Below the pieces are notes generated by a model that was not told the origin of the DNA, ran no database searches, and saw only the letters and a list, made by a program, of their open reading frames with translations. From positions 303,896 to 367,895 of the forward strand of contig NMRB01000088.1 in assembly GCA_002633025.1 (NCBI GenBank): a stretch of 64,000 nucleotides of DNA, read 5' to 3'. The DNA is from Notospermus geniculatus. Taxonomy: Eukaryota > Nemertea > Pilidiophora > Heteronemertea > Lineidae. This document shows, piece after piece, positions 10,790 to 21,057 of the stretch. The position numbers and the translations under genes are program-made. Every line of letters starts with the position of its first letter. Within the stretch, counting starts at the first letter, position 1.

Positions 10790-11082
10790 AAATGTGTTTG
10801 TGACTATGATCGACAAGAGTTGTGACCTGTCCTTCACATCACCAACAAGCTTTGTAACTATGACCTGTCCTGCACATCACCAACAAGCTTTGTAACTATG
10901 ACCTGTGCTTCACATCACCAACAAGCTTTGTAACTATGATCGGCAAGAGTTGTGATCTGTTCTTCACATCACCAACAAGCTTTGTAACTATGATCGACAA
11001 CAATTGTGACCTGTTCTTCACATCACCAACAAGCTTTGTAACTATGATCGACAAGAGTTGTGACCTGTCCTTCACATCACCA
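10790..11082 (+). repeat. minisatellite with 54- and 38-bp units
   Basis: Full unit: GTAACTATGATCGACAAGAG, TTGTGACCTGTCCTTCACAT, CACCAACAAGCTTT (54 bp). Two units lack a 16-bp block (ATGATCGACAAGAGTTG region) and are 38 bp. About six units in all. The 54-bp units are open in frame, but the mixed 38-bp units break it, so it is probably non-coding. Confidence 0.85.
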
Positions 11083-11399
11083 CACGGCGTCCCGATTCAG
11101 CTCTCTAGCGGCATTTAGGTTACACAGGCCATTAAGCGAGATCAGTTACAAACTAGGTCACGTGGCCTCTGTTGCTATGTATTCAAGTAGCGTCAAAATG
11201 GCGTCAAGTACATGTGTCCTTTCGAGAAATGTTGTTTGTATGTTGTCAGAGTCCATTAAATAGCCATTATTTCTGTCTATTTGTGTACACATTAGTTTTT
11301 CATCAAGTAGAAGTGTCTGGGTCACATATGGTTGCCTAGAATAGCCTTGAATCACTTCAGTTTCCTGACTCATGTTTAGGTTGACTGACCTCAGGGATC

Positions 11400-11965
11400 A
11401 AGTCAGTACAAATTAGTTCCAGTTTTTAGAGCAAATTTTTTTTGTTGTTTTGAAAGTAGATTTCATGCACTTCATGATGGACTGAGTTGACAAGCCATCT
11501 CGGGCCTAATTCTGTGTACATGAATGTCTGAATGCCACCTAGTAACCCACCTAACCCAGATAACTTATGGCGGGAAATGCCACATTCACCTTGAAATATC
11601 GTGTTTGTTGCATTTTACTGTGTGAAGCAAGAGATTCTAAAGCCACTCTTGTTTATTATTTTGAATTTGATTTGTTGAAATTGCAATTTTGGTAAGGAAT
11701 CATTGCACACCTTTGAATTTCATGTGAGTGCGGTTAGTGAACTTTATAGGTTACAAGTCGGGTTTTGAAGAAAACAAAGGTATCTTGCAGAAACATAATC
11801 TCATGTGTTAAGTATCAGGATCTTAAAGGCATTTATGGCATACATGTGTATCCGATGTTGAAACTGTGCATAGTGTTGGAATCTGTGAAAAATGTTATTT
11901 AAACGAGTCCACAATATAGCAAAAGAGAATACAGAACAAATTACAAAAATATCATTTCTAAGAAA
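11400..11965. other. no gene recognised, runs into assembly gap
   Basis: Unique AT-rich sequence without clear exon or repeat signals. Confidence 0.5.
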
Positions 11966-12283
11966 NNNNNNNNNNNNNNNNNNNNNNNNNNNNNNNNNNN
12001 NNNNNNNNNNNNNNNNNNNNNNNNNNNNNNNNNNNNNNNNNNNNNNNNNNNNNNNNNNNNNNNNNNNNNNNNNNNNNNNNNNNNNNNNNNNNNNNNNNNN
12101 NNNNNNNNNNNNNNNNNNNNNNNNNNNNNNNNNNNNNNNNNNNNNNNNNNNNNNNNNNNNNNNNNNNNNNNNNNNNNNNNNNNNNNNNNNNNNNNNNNNN
12201 NNNNNNNNNNNNNNNNNNNNNNNNNNNNNNNNNNNNNNNNNNNNNNNNNNNNNNNNNNNNNNNNNNNNNNNNNNNNNNNNNNN
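11966..12283. other. assembly gap
   Basis: 318 consecutive Ns. Frames reported across it are meaningless. Confidence 1.
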
Positions 12284-12515
12284 AAATACAGCTCATAAGC
12301 TGAATCGGGCTAGTTCTCTGACCATTTGATTAATGGTCTCCATCGTTAGCACCGTCCTAGTTGGCTATGAACGGGAAATCAACACTTTATCCCCAAATAT
12401 AAGGCCTACCCATTGTCATTAACGCACACCAAACATGTCGTTAACTTGCCGCTTTCAGTTGGCAACTGGTTGCAATCCAGACAAAGACTGTATCAACCAT
12501 CTAAAGAAGAGGGCT

Positions 12516-12642
12516 GGGCCCATATTCATAAAACTACGTAAGTCTAAGTGTGACACCGTCTAAGTGTGACACTTATCCTTTGTTCAACACAAAATATATA
12601 TCTATCACACTTTGACTTGAGTATGTTTATGAATATGGACCC
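12516..12642. mobile_element. MITE, GGGCCCATATTCAT family, copy 1
   Basis: Inverted ends GGGCCCATATTCATAAAACT / GTTTATGAATATGGACCC. The internal TAAGTGTGACAC block is duplicated. No clear target duplication here (CTG versus CAT). Sister copy at 26133-26243. Confidence 0.75.
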
Positions 12643-12986
12643 ATCAGCAGGTTCCAATCTACCGTCTCAGAAAAGTGCACTGCTGACTCAACAACATCAG
12701 AGGAGACCGGGCGTCGGAGACACAGCAAATTGTGAATGTAGAGATGGTGAGGAAATACCTAGTGAACACATCCGACAAACCTGTTCCCTGATGACGAGTC
12801 GACAGGAACCGACCACACTGGAGACAAAGCTGTCGGGAACGGTAGAGGATCTCCGGCAGACGGTATGTTTGTCCGACAAGACCTACGTGTCTGATGGTCA
12901 ATAGCGAAGGTAGAAGGAGTTGGCAGTAAAAACAGAATATGAAACAGCTATTTCTCGCTGTGTTTCTTTATCTCTGGCTTGATTAC

Positions 12987-13124
12987 GGATGCTGAATCCA
13001 AATATTGACGTGCAGGGCCGAAATAGGTCGGTAAAAAGTGCACGTTGCAAGTTGTGGTTACGGTTCGAGTGAATTTCCAGTTGGTGAGATCGAATGTACC
13101 GCAAGTAACATTACTGCAGGTCGC
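12987..13124 (-). CDS. candidate exon, integrin alpha-like extracellular stalk
   Basis: The minus frame is exactly 46 codons (phase 0 to 0) between an acceptor (pyrimidine-rich GCTTTTTTGCATTTTTTCC upstream, TTGCAG at the edge) and a weak GTAATC donor. If not spliced there, the frame runs on to a TAG at 12948. The sequence begins ATCSNVTCGTFDLTNWKF and ends YFGPARQYLDSAS. The C-x4-C pair, the following alternating hydrophobics and the final YLxSA pattern resemble the calf-2 segment just outside the membrane in integrin alpha chains, which pair with beta chains as matrix receptors. No transmembrane or GFFKR-type exon was found downstream, so this is a family-level suggestion. Exon 13644-13804 lies just upstream, but its end phase does not fit directly. 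Confidence 0.4.
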
Positions 13125-13361
13125 CTGCAATCTGCATTTTGTAGCCACCGGAAAAAATGCAAAAAAGCTGTGTGTGAGTTGTGGACATGAAATTCAAATT
13201 TTCGACGAGCTTGGACCTTTCAAATGTAAATGCAAAAAACACTTTACGTCTAATATTTTTCCTGTTTATTGTGCGAAATTCTGCACACACGTCAGCAATG
13301 TTGTTACAGCACATGAGTTGCTGCAACAACAAAAATTACTTCCGCGAAAGATAACGTCGAC

Positions 13362-13436
13362 ATGAAAAGTTCCAATCAAGGACCCAATGGTTCGACACAT
13401 CATGGAACTCGACGTCCAAAACCTTACTCATACGTG
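13362..13436 (+). CDS. possible first coding exon ending RRPKPYSYV
   Basis: ATG at 13362 opens a 25-codon frame (MKSSNQGPNGSTHHGT then RRPKPYSYV) up to a TACGTG|GTAATG donor-like site; unspliced it stops two codons later. The end vaguely recalls the start of forkhead domains (KPPYSY). The stretch is too short to claim homology. Confidence 0.18.
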
Positions 13437-13643
13437 GTAATGTAATCGAAGTTGAGGTGCAAGGTCTTACCCCCTCACAACAGACCAACGGTCAGATCTG
13501 TTCATCTAACGGTACCCAAAGGACTCGCGTCAACAGTCGAACACCATCGCTCCAATGCTGACACATGAAACCGGGTGGACAACAATGCGAGTGTGTGACT
13601 ACTGATTAGCGTTCGGCAAGTCGTGGTAAAGATAGGGTCTTAC

Positions 13644-13804
13644 CCTTGGGAGCGACACTTTCTACGAAGAAACCTTGATGATTTCTGCTTTGACAGTCAC
13701 AGCGAAGGGAGAGACCTGGGAAGTCGAATGGGACACTCAAGCTGGCGTTGGTGACATGTCCACTTTCTGTCATGGTGTGTACAGTCGGTGACTTTCTGAA
13801 TGCC
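13644..13804 (-). CDS. candidate exon with secreted-protein character
   Basis: The minus-strand donor AAGG|GTAAGA at 13643 is good. The acceptor TCAACTGAATCGCAG precedes 13804, with its pyrimidine tract partly supplied by the adjacent MITE end. The 161-nt exon starts in phase 2 and ends in phase 1. Residues include ESGHVTNASLSVPFDFPG, LSLRCDCQSRNHQGFF and VESVAPK. Beta-strand-like alternation, an N-x-S glycosylation motif and paired cysteines suggest an extracellular domain. It could belong to the same gene as 12987-13124 with another exon between. The family is unproven. Confidence 0.45.
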
Positions 13805-13823
13805 CTGCGATTCAGTTGACTTA

Positions 13824-14070
13824 AAGGGCCTGTCACACTGAAGTAGTTCTCAAAACGTCCTACCCCGTCCTAAAAAATCGTAAAACGGGCTAGAACGTCT
13901 GACCCTTGGCCAAATAATGCATCGATGTTCTGGACCACCCTTCCCGTCCATGAAGTTCGTAAAAAGACTGTAAAAAGTTGCCACTACGTCCACTCCGTTC
14001 GCACACAGTTTGAGCCCGTTCGGCAAAATTTTCAAGAACGTACTGAGAACTAGTTCAGTGTGATTGGGGC
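13824..14070. mobile_element. 247-bp MITE next to an exon
   Basis: Inverted ends GGGCCTGTCACACTGAAGTA / TAGTTCAGTGTGATTGGGGC with ACGTYCT repeats inside. Its left end is 20 bp from the acceptor side of exon 13644-13804. Confidence 0.75.
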
Positions 14071-14128
14071 ATTAGAATGTCTGTAATCCGTTCATTCATC
14101 CATTTACATCAATCATTTACCCTCGGAC

Positions 14129-14224
14129 ATCCGCCCACCGCAGGGCTTTGGTCTCGCACCTCTTCATATGCTGTCGTGGGAGCGTATGAAGAGGAGCGAG
14201 ACCAAAGCCCTGTGGTGGGAGGAT
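14129..14224. mobile_element. short-loop hairpin element, copy 1
   Basis: Arms of about 38 bp: GCCCACCGCAGGGCTTTGGT, TCTCGCACCTCTTCATA, near-perfectly mirrored around a 10-20 nt loop. Copies at 58886-58978 and, diverged, 20949-21057. Confidence 0.85.
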
Positions 14225-14551
14225 GCCATCGGAGGCCCAACAGCTGAAGGGGGCATGAAGACCAATAATCATACGAAAGCAGCTTCGATTGTAGAAGTAT
14301 CCTCAGGCATTTGTCAAGAGTTCAGTGACTGACCCAAAGACTGGACAGATGGATTGCCGACAGTACTTGTCTGTGACCGGAGGCACGTATCACCTCATCC
14401 TCAGTTGAAACGGTGAGAGAAGCAAAGCTCTGACTGAACACTTCTGATACCATGTATACCATGTCGTTCTAATTACAAATCCATTTTCCTACGCGAAATC
14501 ACTCGAGCAAAATAGGCCAATCGGCAAAAAAGAATAAAATAGTGGTGTGTT

Positions 14552-14738
14552 TCAGGGTCGGTGGATATCCAAAATAAAGCACAAAGAGCGAAACACAAAA
14601 TGATATAATAAGAAAAGTCGTCTCCGAATCTTGCAAAATTTTCTCTAATCTCTACAAGAAAGTGCCTGAGGAAGACCCCGGTTGGGGTCGTAAATTTGCA
14701 AGATTCGGAGACGACTTTTCTTATTATATTATTTCAGG
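14552..14738. repeat. TGAGGAAGAC repeat, head-to-head arrangement
   Basis: Left part is inverted relative to the right. Both carry AGTCGTCTCCGAATCTTGCA / its complement. The right part has GTGCCTGAGGAAGACCCCGG followed by a GGGGTC stem partner. Related copies: 44232-44498 and 45756-45875 (minus). Confidence 0.7.
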
Positions 14739-14756
14739 GTGGATAGGTTGTAAATT

Positions 14757-15147
14757 GAGAACTTTCGCAAAGACCTCGAAACTGCAACGCCAACATCAGT
14801 TCTATCCTTTTGTTCGGTGCTCTCTTCGTGGCATCGAACAACGCGACTGATACGCGTTGGCGTTTCGGGGTCCTTGCGAAAGCTGTCTAACAATAGAGAA
14901 TTTTCGTAAAGCCCCTGAAACGGAACACTAATAACCCCATTGTTCGATGCCACGAACAGAGCACCGAACAAAAGGATACACGTTCACGTTGGAGTTTCGG
15001 GGCTTTGCAAGGACTCTAGAGAGTTTTTGCAAAGCCCTCGAAACGCCAACGCGAACGTCTATCCTTTTGTTCGGTGCTCTCTTCGTGGCAGTCGAGAAAT
15101 GGGTTTGGCGTTCGCGTTGGGGTTTCCGGGTCTTTGCGAAAACTCCC
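14757..15147. mobile_element. cluster of three family A foldbacks
   Basis: Copies at 14757-14886, 14896-15016 and 15020-15147. The middle one is reversed relative to its neighbours, as judged by the centre TCCTTTTGTTCGGTGCTCTC. Spacers are only 3-10 bp, so repeated insertion next to older copies is likely. Confidence 0.8.
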
Positions 15148-15897
15148 TTCTGCAGAGTTCTACCCCGAACTGATGCGTTATTCATAAAAGAACGGGCAGT
15201 TTGAACCCAGTGATTTCTCGTACGAAAAAAGTGGGATTCATAACTGACAACCTTGAAAATGCTACTACGATTCAACTCTCCTTTCCATTCAATATTTCTC
15301 GTGTACACATCACAATCCTGGGGTCTTTTGCAAAAAAACACTGCAAAGGCCTGAACCTGCATTCATGCCAATATTTTGTTTACTACGATAGGGTTAATTA
15401 ACACTTCTCCAATAACCTGTACACGTCTGAACTCATCACACCATTGACATGTTACAAGGTTTTATTGATGTGTTAAATATAGCAGAAAGAAAAATTCCCA
15501 GGTTTCAGGAGAATAAATATAGAACGTATTGATTAGTGTTCATAACACACGAAGCAATCTGAATTGATCAAAGATCTGAATACAGATAATCACCATCCTG
15601 CGTCCAGGTTCACCATTGATTGAGGTAGGCTTTAAAATACTAGCTGCTGGGCCCCGTTCCTTTCAACTGAACCAGACGTAAAGCTGATACTACACCAATT
15701 ATGCTAAACTTCATTTTCTATGAAACATGCTCTCCAGGGGTTGCCCACCCTTCTAACAATTCCACATCTCCTCTAATTGCGAAACAAAATACTGCTACTA
15801 GAAATTAATATTCTATTGCAAAAGATAGGTCATCTCTAAGGTGCTGACGACGGTCTTTTGTGATTAATTGCTAAAGCGTCTGGTTTGATAATTAGAA

Positions 15898-16078
15898 ATG
15901 GCTGCCGGATCACGCAGTGTTGTGTTGACGATGAAGAAAAACTGGCTGATGCATAACAAATTAGAATCGGCAGGGAAGATAGGAACATGTGCTATTTTAC
16001 CCACGCGAGATCTCTCTTCCCTTGTAATTACCACTTACTGTCAAATAGCTTCAAACTGTCCCTCTACGCCTCCAACGT
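15898..16078 (+). CDS. possible first exon
   Basis: An ATG in good context (AGAAATGGCTGCC) opens 60 codons (MAAGSRSVVLTMKKNWLMHN...), and a consensus GTAAGTG donor follows CCAAC at 16079. The second half reads less like protein. No family recognised. Confidence 0.22.
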
Positions 16079-16297
16079 AAGTGCAGCGTAAAATGTACTA
16101 GGCGGTTCTGAATATACATGGAGTAGAGCTCTGTCTGCAGCTTTTTCAATTGAAGTACGTAACAGGCAAGCATTTTGGGGACCTTCACGAGGTTATGAGA
16201 CCGCTACCTCCACTCTCCTGTTCAATACAGAGGGGCAAAAACACACTTTTCTGTCCGGTACCATAAGAACTGTTTAGGATGAAACTCCCAGATTTTT

Positions 16298-16341
16298 TGT
16301 CGTTAACGTTTACGTTTATAGTTTGATTTCCAAACCTCCCT
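16298..16341. mobile_element. MITE family B fragment
   Basis: Only the right arm remains: TTGTCGTTAACGTTTACG ... TTTGATTTCCAAACCTCCCT. Confidence 0.7.
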
Positions 16342-16504
16342 AATATTGCAATTACACCATCCAACATGTCAATCAATTCAACTTTTATGTCCAATTTTAC
16401 ATGTACGTTGTCAGTACCTGAATGTGAACAGAATACGCTGATGCAATAAGTGGCACTTTATTCTACAGGCAGCTGTTGAAAACCATTGTCACCCCCAGTT
16501 ACAG

Positions 16505-16759
16505 ATGTGCAGAGAATCATCATCAGATCCTCGCGAACAGCACACAATTGTTGAGAGCCTACCGATTGTTCTCCGCAGTAGAAGCTCTGTGCGGAGAACT
16601 ATGCTGTTAAACTCCCGCCGCGAGAAATCAACAGTGCATTTCTGTTATCTGTATCACAGATCATCGTGTCTGCAGAACCCATCTTGTCCAAACAAGGCCA
16701 TAGACTGCGTCTTGAGCCTTTTCTCAATCACGTCATCTTTTGCGTTAACTCATAGATGA
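16505..16759 (+). CDS. open frame after a good acceptor
   Basis: CACCCCCAGTTACAG at 16504 precedes an 84-codon frame (MCRESSSDPREQHTIVESLP...). It contains a perfect 10-bp stem GTTCTCCGCA / TGCGGAGAAC (about 16569-16600). Arg/Ser-rich, no domain recognised. Coding status is doubtful. Confidence 0.22.
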   Translation: MCRESSSDPREQHTIVESLPIVLRSRSSVRRTMLLNSRREKSTVHFCYLYHRSSCLQNPSCPNKAIDCVLSLFSITSSFALTHR

Positions 16760-16789
16760 ATCTGACCCCTACTTGACCCCGCATTCGAG

Positions 16790-16936
16790 CCAATCAGAAC
16801 TCGTGAAACAAATCGCCGTTCGGCACTTTCTCTTCTCTTGCCGCACACATTTGTAACACGGATTTTGATTGGCACGTCGATTAGCCTTCGCACACCGATG
16901 ATTGGCTGAGGCTCTGAGCTCCTCAGAAGCGGGAAA
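16790..16936. promoter_or_regulatory. CCAAT-box cluster with an E2F-like site
   Basis: CCAATCAG (16790), ATTGGC (16868) and ATTGGCTG (16901) are three NF-Y-type boxes, followed by GCGGGAAA (16929-16936), an E2F-type core. Clustered CCAAT boxes with E2F are typical of cell-cycle promoters. No matching gene start was identified on either side. Confidence 0.4.
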
Positions 16937-17427
16937 TGTGACGGATTCAAACCAGGCTAGATGGGCGTCAGGCCAGATAGACTGGTGAGAATCAGATGGC
17001 AGAACCTAGAATATAATGACACCGTCACGTGCTGTCCAGCTTGTTTGCCTGCTTCCCCAGCATTCAGAAAGCCAACATCACATTTACATGTACGAGTATG
17101 TGCATGTACATTTAATGCACACTGATGCCACTCTTGACGATGTTTTCACCGGCGTGCGTGTCATCAGATCAACAGGTTATCGTCCCCAGTCTAAATGACC
17201 ATAAAGTACTTATTGATTAACAATCAGATTATTGACAGACAACGACCACTTTCTATTGATTGATTTGTACTTTGGATTTTCTGTTGTGGCTTCACTTGAA
17301 TGATGGACACGTATTCAAAGTAACTTTGGTCGCAGTTGATTCGTTGTCAAGAAAGAAATCGTTGATGGGATGTATTGATGAGAACACCATCATTACCAAG
17401 ATACGATAAATCAACGTGCCAGTCTTA

Positions 17428-17967
17428 AGCCTCGCTTATGTCGCCCTACGCTGTGATAGAAATAGTGTCAACAAGTTGCAACTGGTAACTTATGTCGCCA
17501 CCGAGTAGAAAAATACCGATGGGTCGCAACTACCTGGAACTAGTTTATCGCCGTCTTTTGAGTGCTTATGTCGACACAGATTTCTTTTGATTTTAAGTAC
17601 GTGTAACGTGGTGATTCGACGCTCATGTGATCAGTCAAAATGGCGCCGTCGTGTTAAGGTCACGTGGAATGTAAAGCGATTTTCATTGGCTGTCTCCTCA
17701 GTATACCGGTTCCTCGCTATCGTGGGCGCGCTTATGTCGACTATGATTAAAGCAGATACAGTTGTCAAATAGTCGTCAACTAGTCGCTGAAGTTGAACAC
17801 GTGCGATTTTCAGGATCTGGATGTTTTTAGTTTGCAACTAGTTACTCGCTGACGCCCGAGAGCTTATGTCACCTAGTAGTTGTGACTGATTACATGTAGT
17901 TCCAACTACGCCGATTATCAGTTGCCAACTGGTTCTGACTGGACCTAAGGGCGACATAAGCGAGGCT
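17428..17967. mobile_element. 540-bp TTA-flanked element with repeated internal motif
   Basis: Ends AGCCTCGCTTATGTCGCCC / GGGCGACATAAGCGAGGCT, flanked by TTA at 17425-17427 and 17968-17970. GCTTATGTCG-like motifs recur inside (about 17490, 17569, 17731, 17863 and both ends), together with GTTGCAACTRGT motifs. The 3-bp TTA duplication fits Harbinger-type transposition. No transposase frame. Confidence 0.8.
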
Positions 17968-18039
17968 TTATATGCAAAGTACATTATCAGTGTGTTGGCC
18001 ACGTCATGGGAGAGGTACACACCCACGTGACCCACGAAA

Positions 18040-18785
18040 GGAGGGCCACTAGAAGCTATTGTTGTATGACGACAGCCGATTTCAATATACCGAGAGCTTC
18101 ATGTACACATGTTGCATGTGTACTTCTATTTGTCCCATACTATTGCAGCTTAACAAAGGGGTTCTAGAAGCTATTATTGTGTGTCCTTGTTCCACGAAAC
18201 AAAGGGGTCCAAGAAGCAATTGTTTTAGATGACAATCTTTACTTGCGTGAGATACTTTTCTTTGTCGCATTTTTATGGGCCAGTTATTAAACGAAAGGCT
18301 ACCAGAAGAATTTTTTATGAAGATACATGTAGCTTAATTTCATCAGACTGCAAGCGACGATCCCTATCCCATACTGTTATGGGCCAAGTAAACGAAGAGA
18401 ATACAGGCTGCAGAAGGTATTGTTATTTGACGAAATCTTACTTCATACCGAACTGTTATGGGCCAGCTAAACGAAGGGTACTGGAAGCTACTGTTACATA
18501 ACGACTTATATAGCTTTACCTCTTACTGTGAAGAACTCCTGTTTTTACCACATGCTGTGATGGGCCAGCTAAAAAAATTGGTACTCGAAGCTACTACGAC
18601 GATACCTATATTTTACATTGTGACTACCCTCTTTGTCCCGTACTGTTAGGCCCTACATGGCGGTCTAAACGAAGGAGTAGTAGATGTTTGTATGACGATA
18701 GCTAAACTTCATCATGTTGTGATCAACTCCTCTTTGTAACGCCAACGGACTAACTCCTCTCTGTTACAGACCAGCTAAACAAACC
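18040..18785 (+). repeat. degenerate satellite, ~100-bp unit, 7-9 copies
   Basis: Each unit carries a version of CTGTTATGGGCCAGCTAAAC then GAAGGGTACTAGAAGCTA then TTGTTATATGACGA. Landmarks near 18040, 18151, 18199, 18290, 18392, 18470, 18570, 18668 and 18776. Copies are heavily diverged. Confidence 0.75.
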
Positions 18786-18789
18786 TTGA

Positions 18790-19660
18790 CATGCAGGTGA
18801 ACTGTAGTTCAACGCCCCGTTGAAGCCACTACAATCACACACAGCATCAAAGCATCAATCAGTCACTACGACAAACTAACATCCGCCCTCGTACATTTAC
18901 GGTATAGGACATGGCGTGGTATTTTGCCATTGAAATAAAAATATGGATTAGGGACAACCCATTACATGATCACCGTCACGGGTTGTTTTCTGTTAGGTGC
19001 AGGTCCATAAACTGCAATCAACAGCTTCCTTGGGAATAGAGTAATTATTAAATGCTATGGATTATAGTAAGGTGTGATATGTGATATTGCATGGTAACAG
19101 CATACATGTAGCCTATGCCCTCACCATGGTTTAGAAGACAAAGCTATGAACATAACAGGACAGAGCTTCTACTGGGAGACCTTGGGAGCGCAGAAAGTTA
19201 GGCTGTAGTTGTGGCTCTAGAGGACGGCCTTATGTCATGTATGTGGAAACCAAATTGCTTCCCCAAGCAGTACAAGAACGTCCTTCTTTAGGCCATCTCT
19301 GCATCATGCCAATGTACATGTATATGTACATAAAACCAGGAGGAGATAACCTCCTACAACATATCCCACGGCCCAGGTGCGTTCCGCCTTAAACTTCCTC
19401 TGAGACGACCAGTTTTGCGTTGACAGATGCGATATAATGCCAATGGGTGCACTCCAAAACTGGTTTTGAACACTTGTAGTTACTCTCACTCTCACTCATA
19501 GACTTTTTAAGATACTGAGATGTGAAAAAAATTACGAAGGGAAGATCGTGGAATGCGAATAGTACAAAACCTAATACACATTCTCTTGTTCTGGCATCTT
19601 AGAAATGTGGGAAAACTGATCAAGACTCGGTTCTGTAAGTTGTAAAACCTTAGAAAGGTG
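18790..19660. other. no gene recognised
   Basis: Unique sequence with a minor hairpin (GACAACCC...GGGTTGTT, 18953-18990). No convincing exon. Confidence 0.45.
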
Positions 19661-19706
19661 AACAACCAATGATTAACTGCTGCCTTTATTACATTCATCA
19701 ATTACA

Positions 19707-19959
19707 GCCGAATGAATTACTGGGAAAATTCATCAAATGGCCCAGTCACTCTGGCGATGAAACTGCCCAGCAAAAATGGCTGCAAATTAAACTGTTGCTG
19801 AAAAGTAATGAATTGGACAATGCGGAGAAGACGAGAGCGCTCCAGGACTACAAGCTGCTTGCTGCTGCAGAAAGATTTTTGATTGCTGTACAAGTGGAAG
19901 GAAGTAGAAGAGGAAATGCCTCGAGGAGGTCTTTAGCCTGTTCAATAGATGAAGTGTAA
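19707..19959 (+). CDS. candidate exon, helical protein segment
   Basis: The acceptor TTCATCAATTACAG ends at 19706. The frame then runs 83 codons to a TAA at 19957-19959. Residues PNELLGKFIKWPSHSGDE, TAQQKWLQIKLLLKSNELDN and AEKTRALQDYKLLAAAERFL alternate charged and hydrophobic positions as in long alpha helices, and composition is typical of real protein. The last 18 residues (SRRGNASRRSLACSIDEV) are less ordered, so the true exon may end at an internal donor near 19885-19900. No family recognised; no paired exon identified. Confidence 0.5.
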
Positions 19960-20005
19960 AGGATTGTCGTAGTTTGTTTTCGAAGGCAGACGAGAATTTT
20001 CACTT

Positions 20006-20382
20006 GCAGTTGGCTTGGGAGAGCACTACTCTACTTGCAGGTGTTGGTGAGGGAAGAATGCGTCATGTCATGCAAATGGTCTTGGGAATGCTTCTTTGCA
20101 GGTGAAGTTCAGGAGAGAATGCTTCACTTGCAGGTGTTGGTCAGGAAAGAATGCTTCACTTGCAGGTGTTGGTCAGGAAAGAATGCTTCACTTGCACCTG
20201 GTTTATGTTAGGGGGTAATCTTTACTTGCAGGTGGTCTGGGGAATGCTTCTTTTGCAGGTGTAGTTCAGGGGAGAATGCTTCACTTGCAGGCGGTTTGGG
20301 GAATGCTTCTTTGCAGGTGTAGGTCAGGGGAAAATGCTTCACTTGAAGGTGTTGGTCAGGGGAAAATGCTTCACTTGCAACT
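20006..20382 (+). repeat. minisatellite rich in CAGGTG E-boxes
   Basis: Variants of CTTGCAGGTGTTGGTCAGG then AAAGAATGCTTCA, units of 34-55 bp, about nine copies. At least eight units keep CAGGTG or CACCTG, and several carry GGGAATGCTTC. Confidence 0.85.
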
Positions 20383-20948
20383 CAGATAAAAATCATATCA
20401 TTGTTATTGTGTGGTCATCATTTGCATTGGTCTACAAATGCAGCAAAACATGAAGAAGGTGAAGGACTTGCAGACAGGAATTATGTGGGTGTGGCACAAC
20501 CAGCATAAATTTCTGCGATTCTCCAGCAGACAAAAACAAATGCCAGGTTCTAAATATTATTTTAGAGAACAGAAAATAAGAAAGAATCTTTATCAGTCAT
20601 TATGCCATGATTTCTCACAAATGACTGTGACGTTTTAATTTCCTTTCCAGTTGTTGATTAATTGCCAAGCTTAATTACTCTAATTAGCAAACATCAATCA
20701 AAATGACTACATTATAAGCAACACCAGATACCCTACTTGCAATTGATGACTTCCCCTTGGTATGCTTTTATGAACCATGATTACCGGAACTTAGTTTAAC
20801 TACCTTCAATTGGTAGGCCAAAAAATGTGGAAGCTATATGTATAAGACGAGAGCACGTAGGTACAAACTGGTGGTTGATTTGAAGTAGACATGCAGTTTG
20901 TTGAGACTGGTGAGTGGAAGCTTGGAAGATTCTGGTTTCTCAGACAAA

Positions 20949-21057
20949 ATCCCACTCCGCAGCAAGGCCTTGGTCCTCGCTCCTCTTCAAACGCTCGCAC
21001 ACAAAGTATGAGTGGATGGCCAGGGGCGAGGTGTTTAGCTCCTGCTTTGGGAGAATG
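20949..21057. mobile_element. short-loop hairpin element, diverged copy
   Basis: Left arm ATCCCACTCCGCAGCAAGGC / CTCGCTCCTCTTCAAACGCT aligns with 14129-14224. The right arm is eroded (GGGGCGAGG...GGGAGAAT). Confidence 0.6.

Noticed and set aside
10790-11118. CRISPR-like array or repeat protein gene
   Set aside because: Direct repeats have no unique spacers, and unit lengths of 38 and 54 break the frame.
11892-12329. open frames spanning N runs (also at 41727-42046 and 53763-54617)
   Set aside because: They consist mainly of unknown bases in assembly gaps.
18229-18649. overlapping open frames
   Set aside because: They follow the degenerate 100-bp satellite and repeat its unit in translation.
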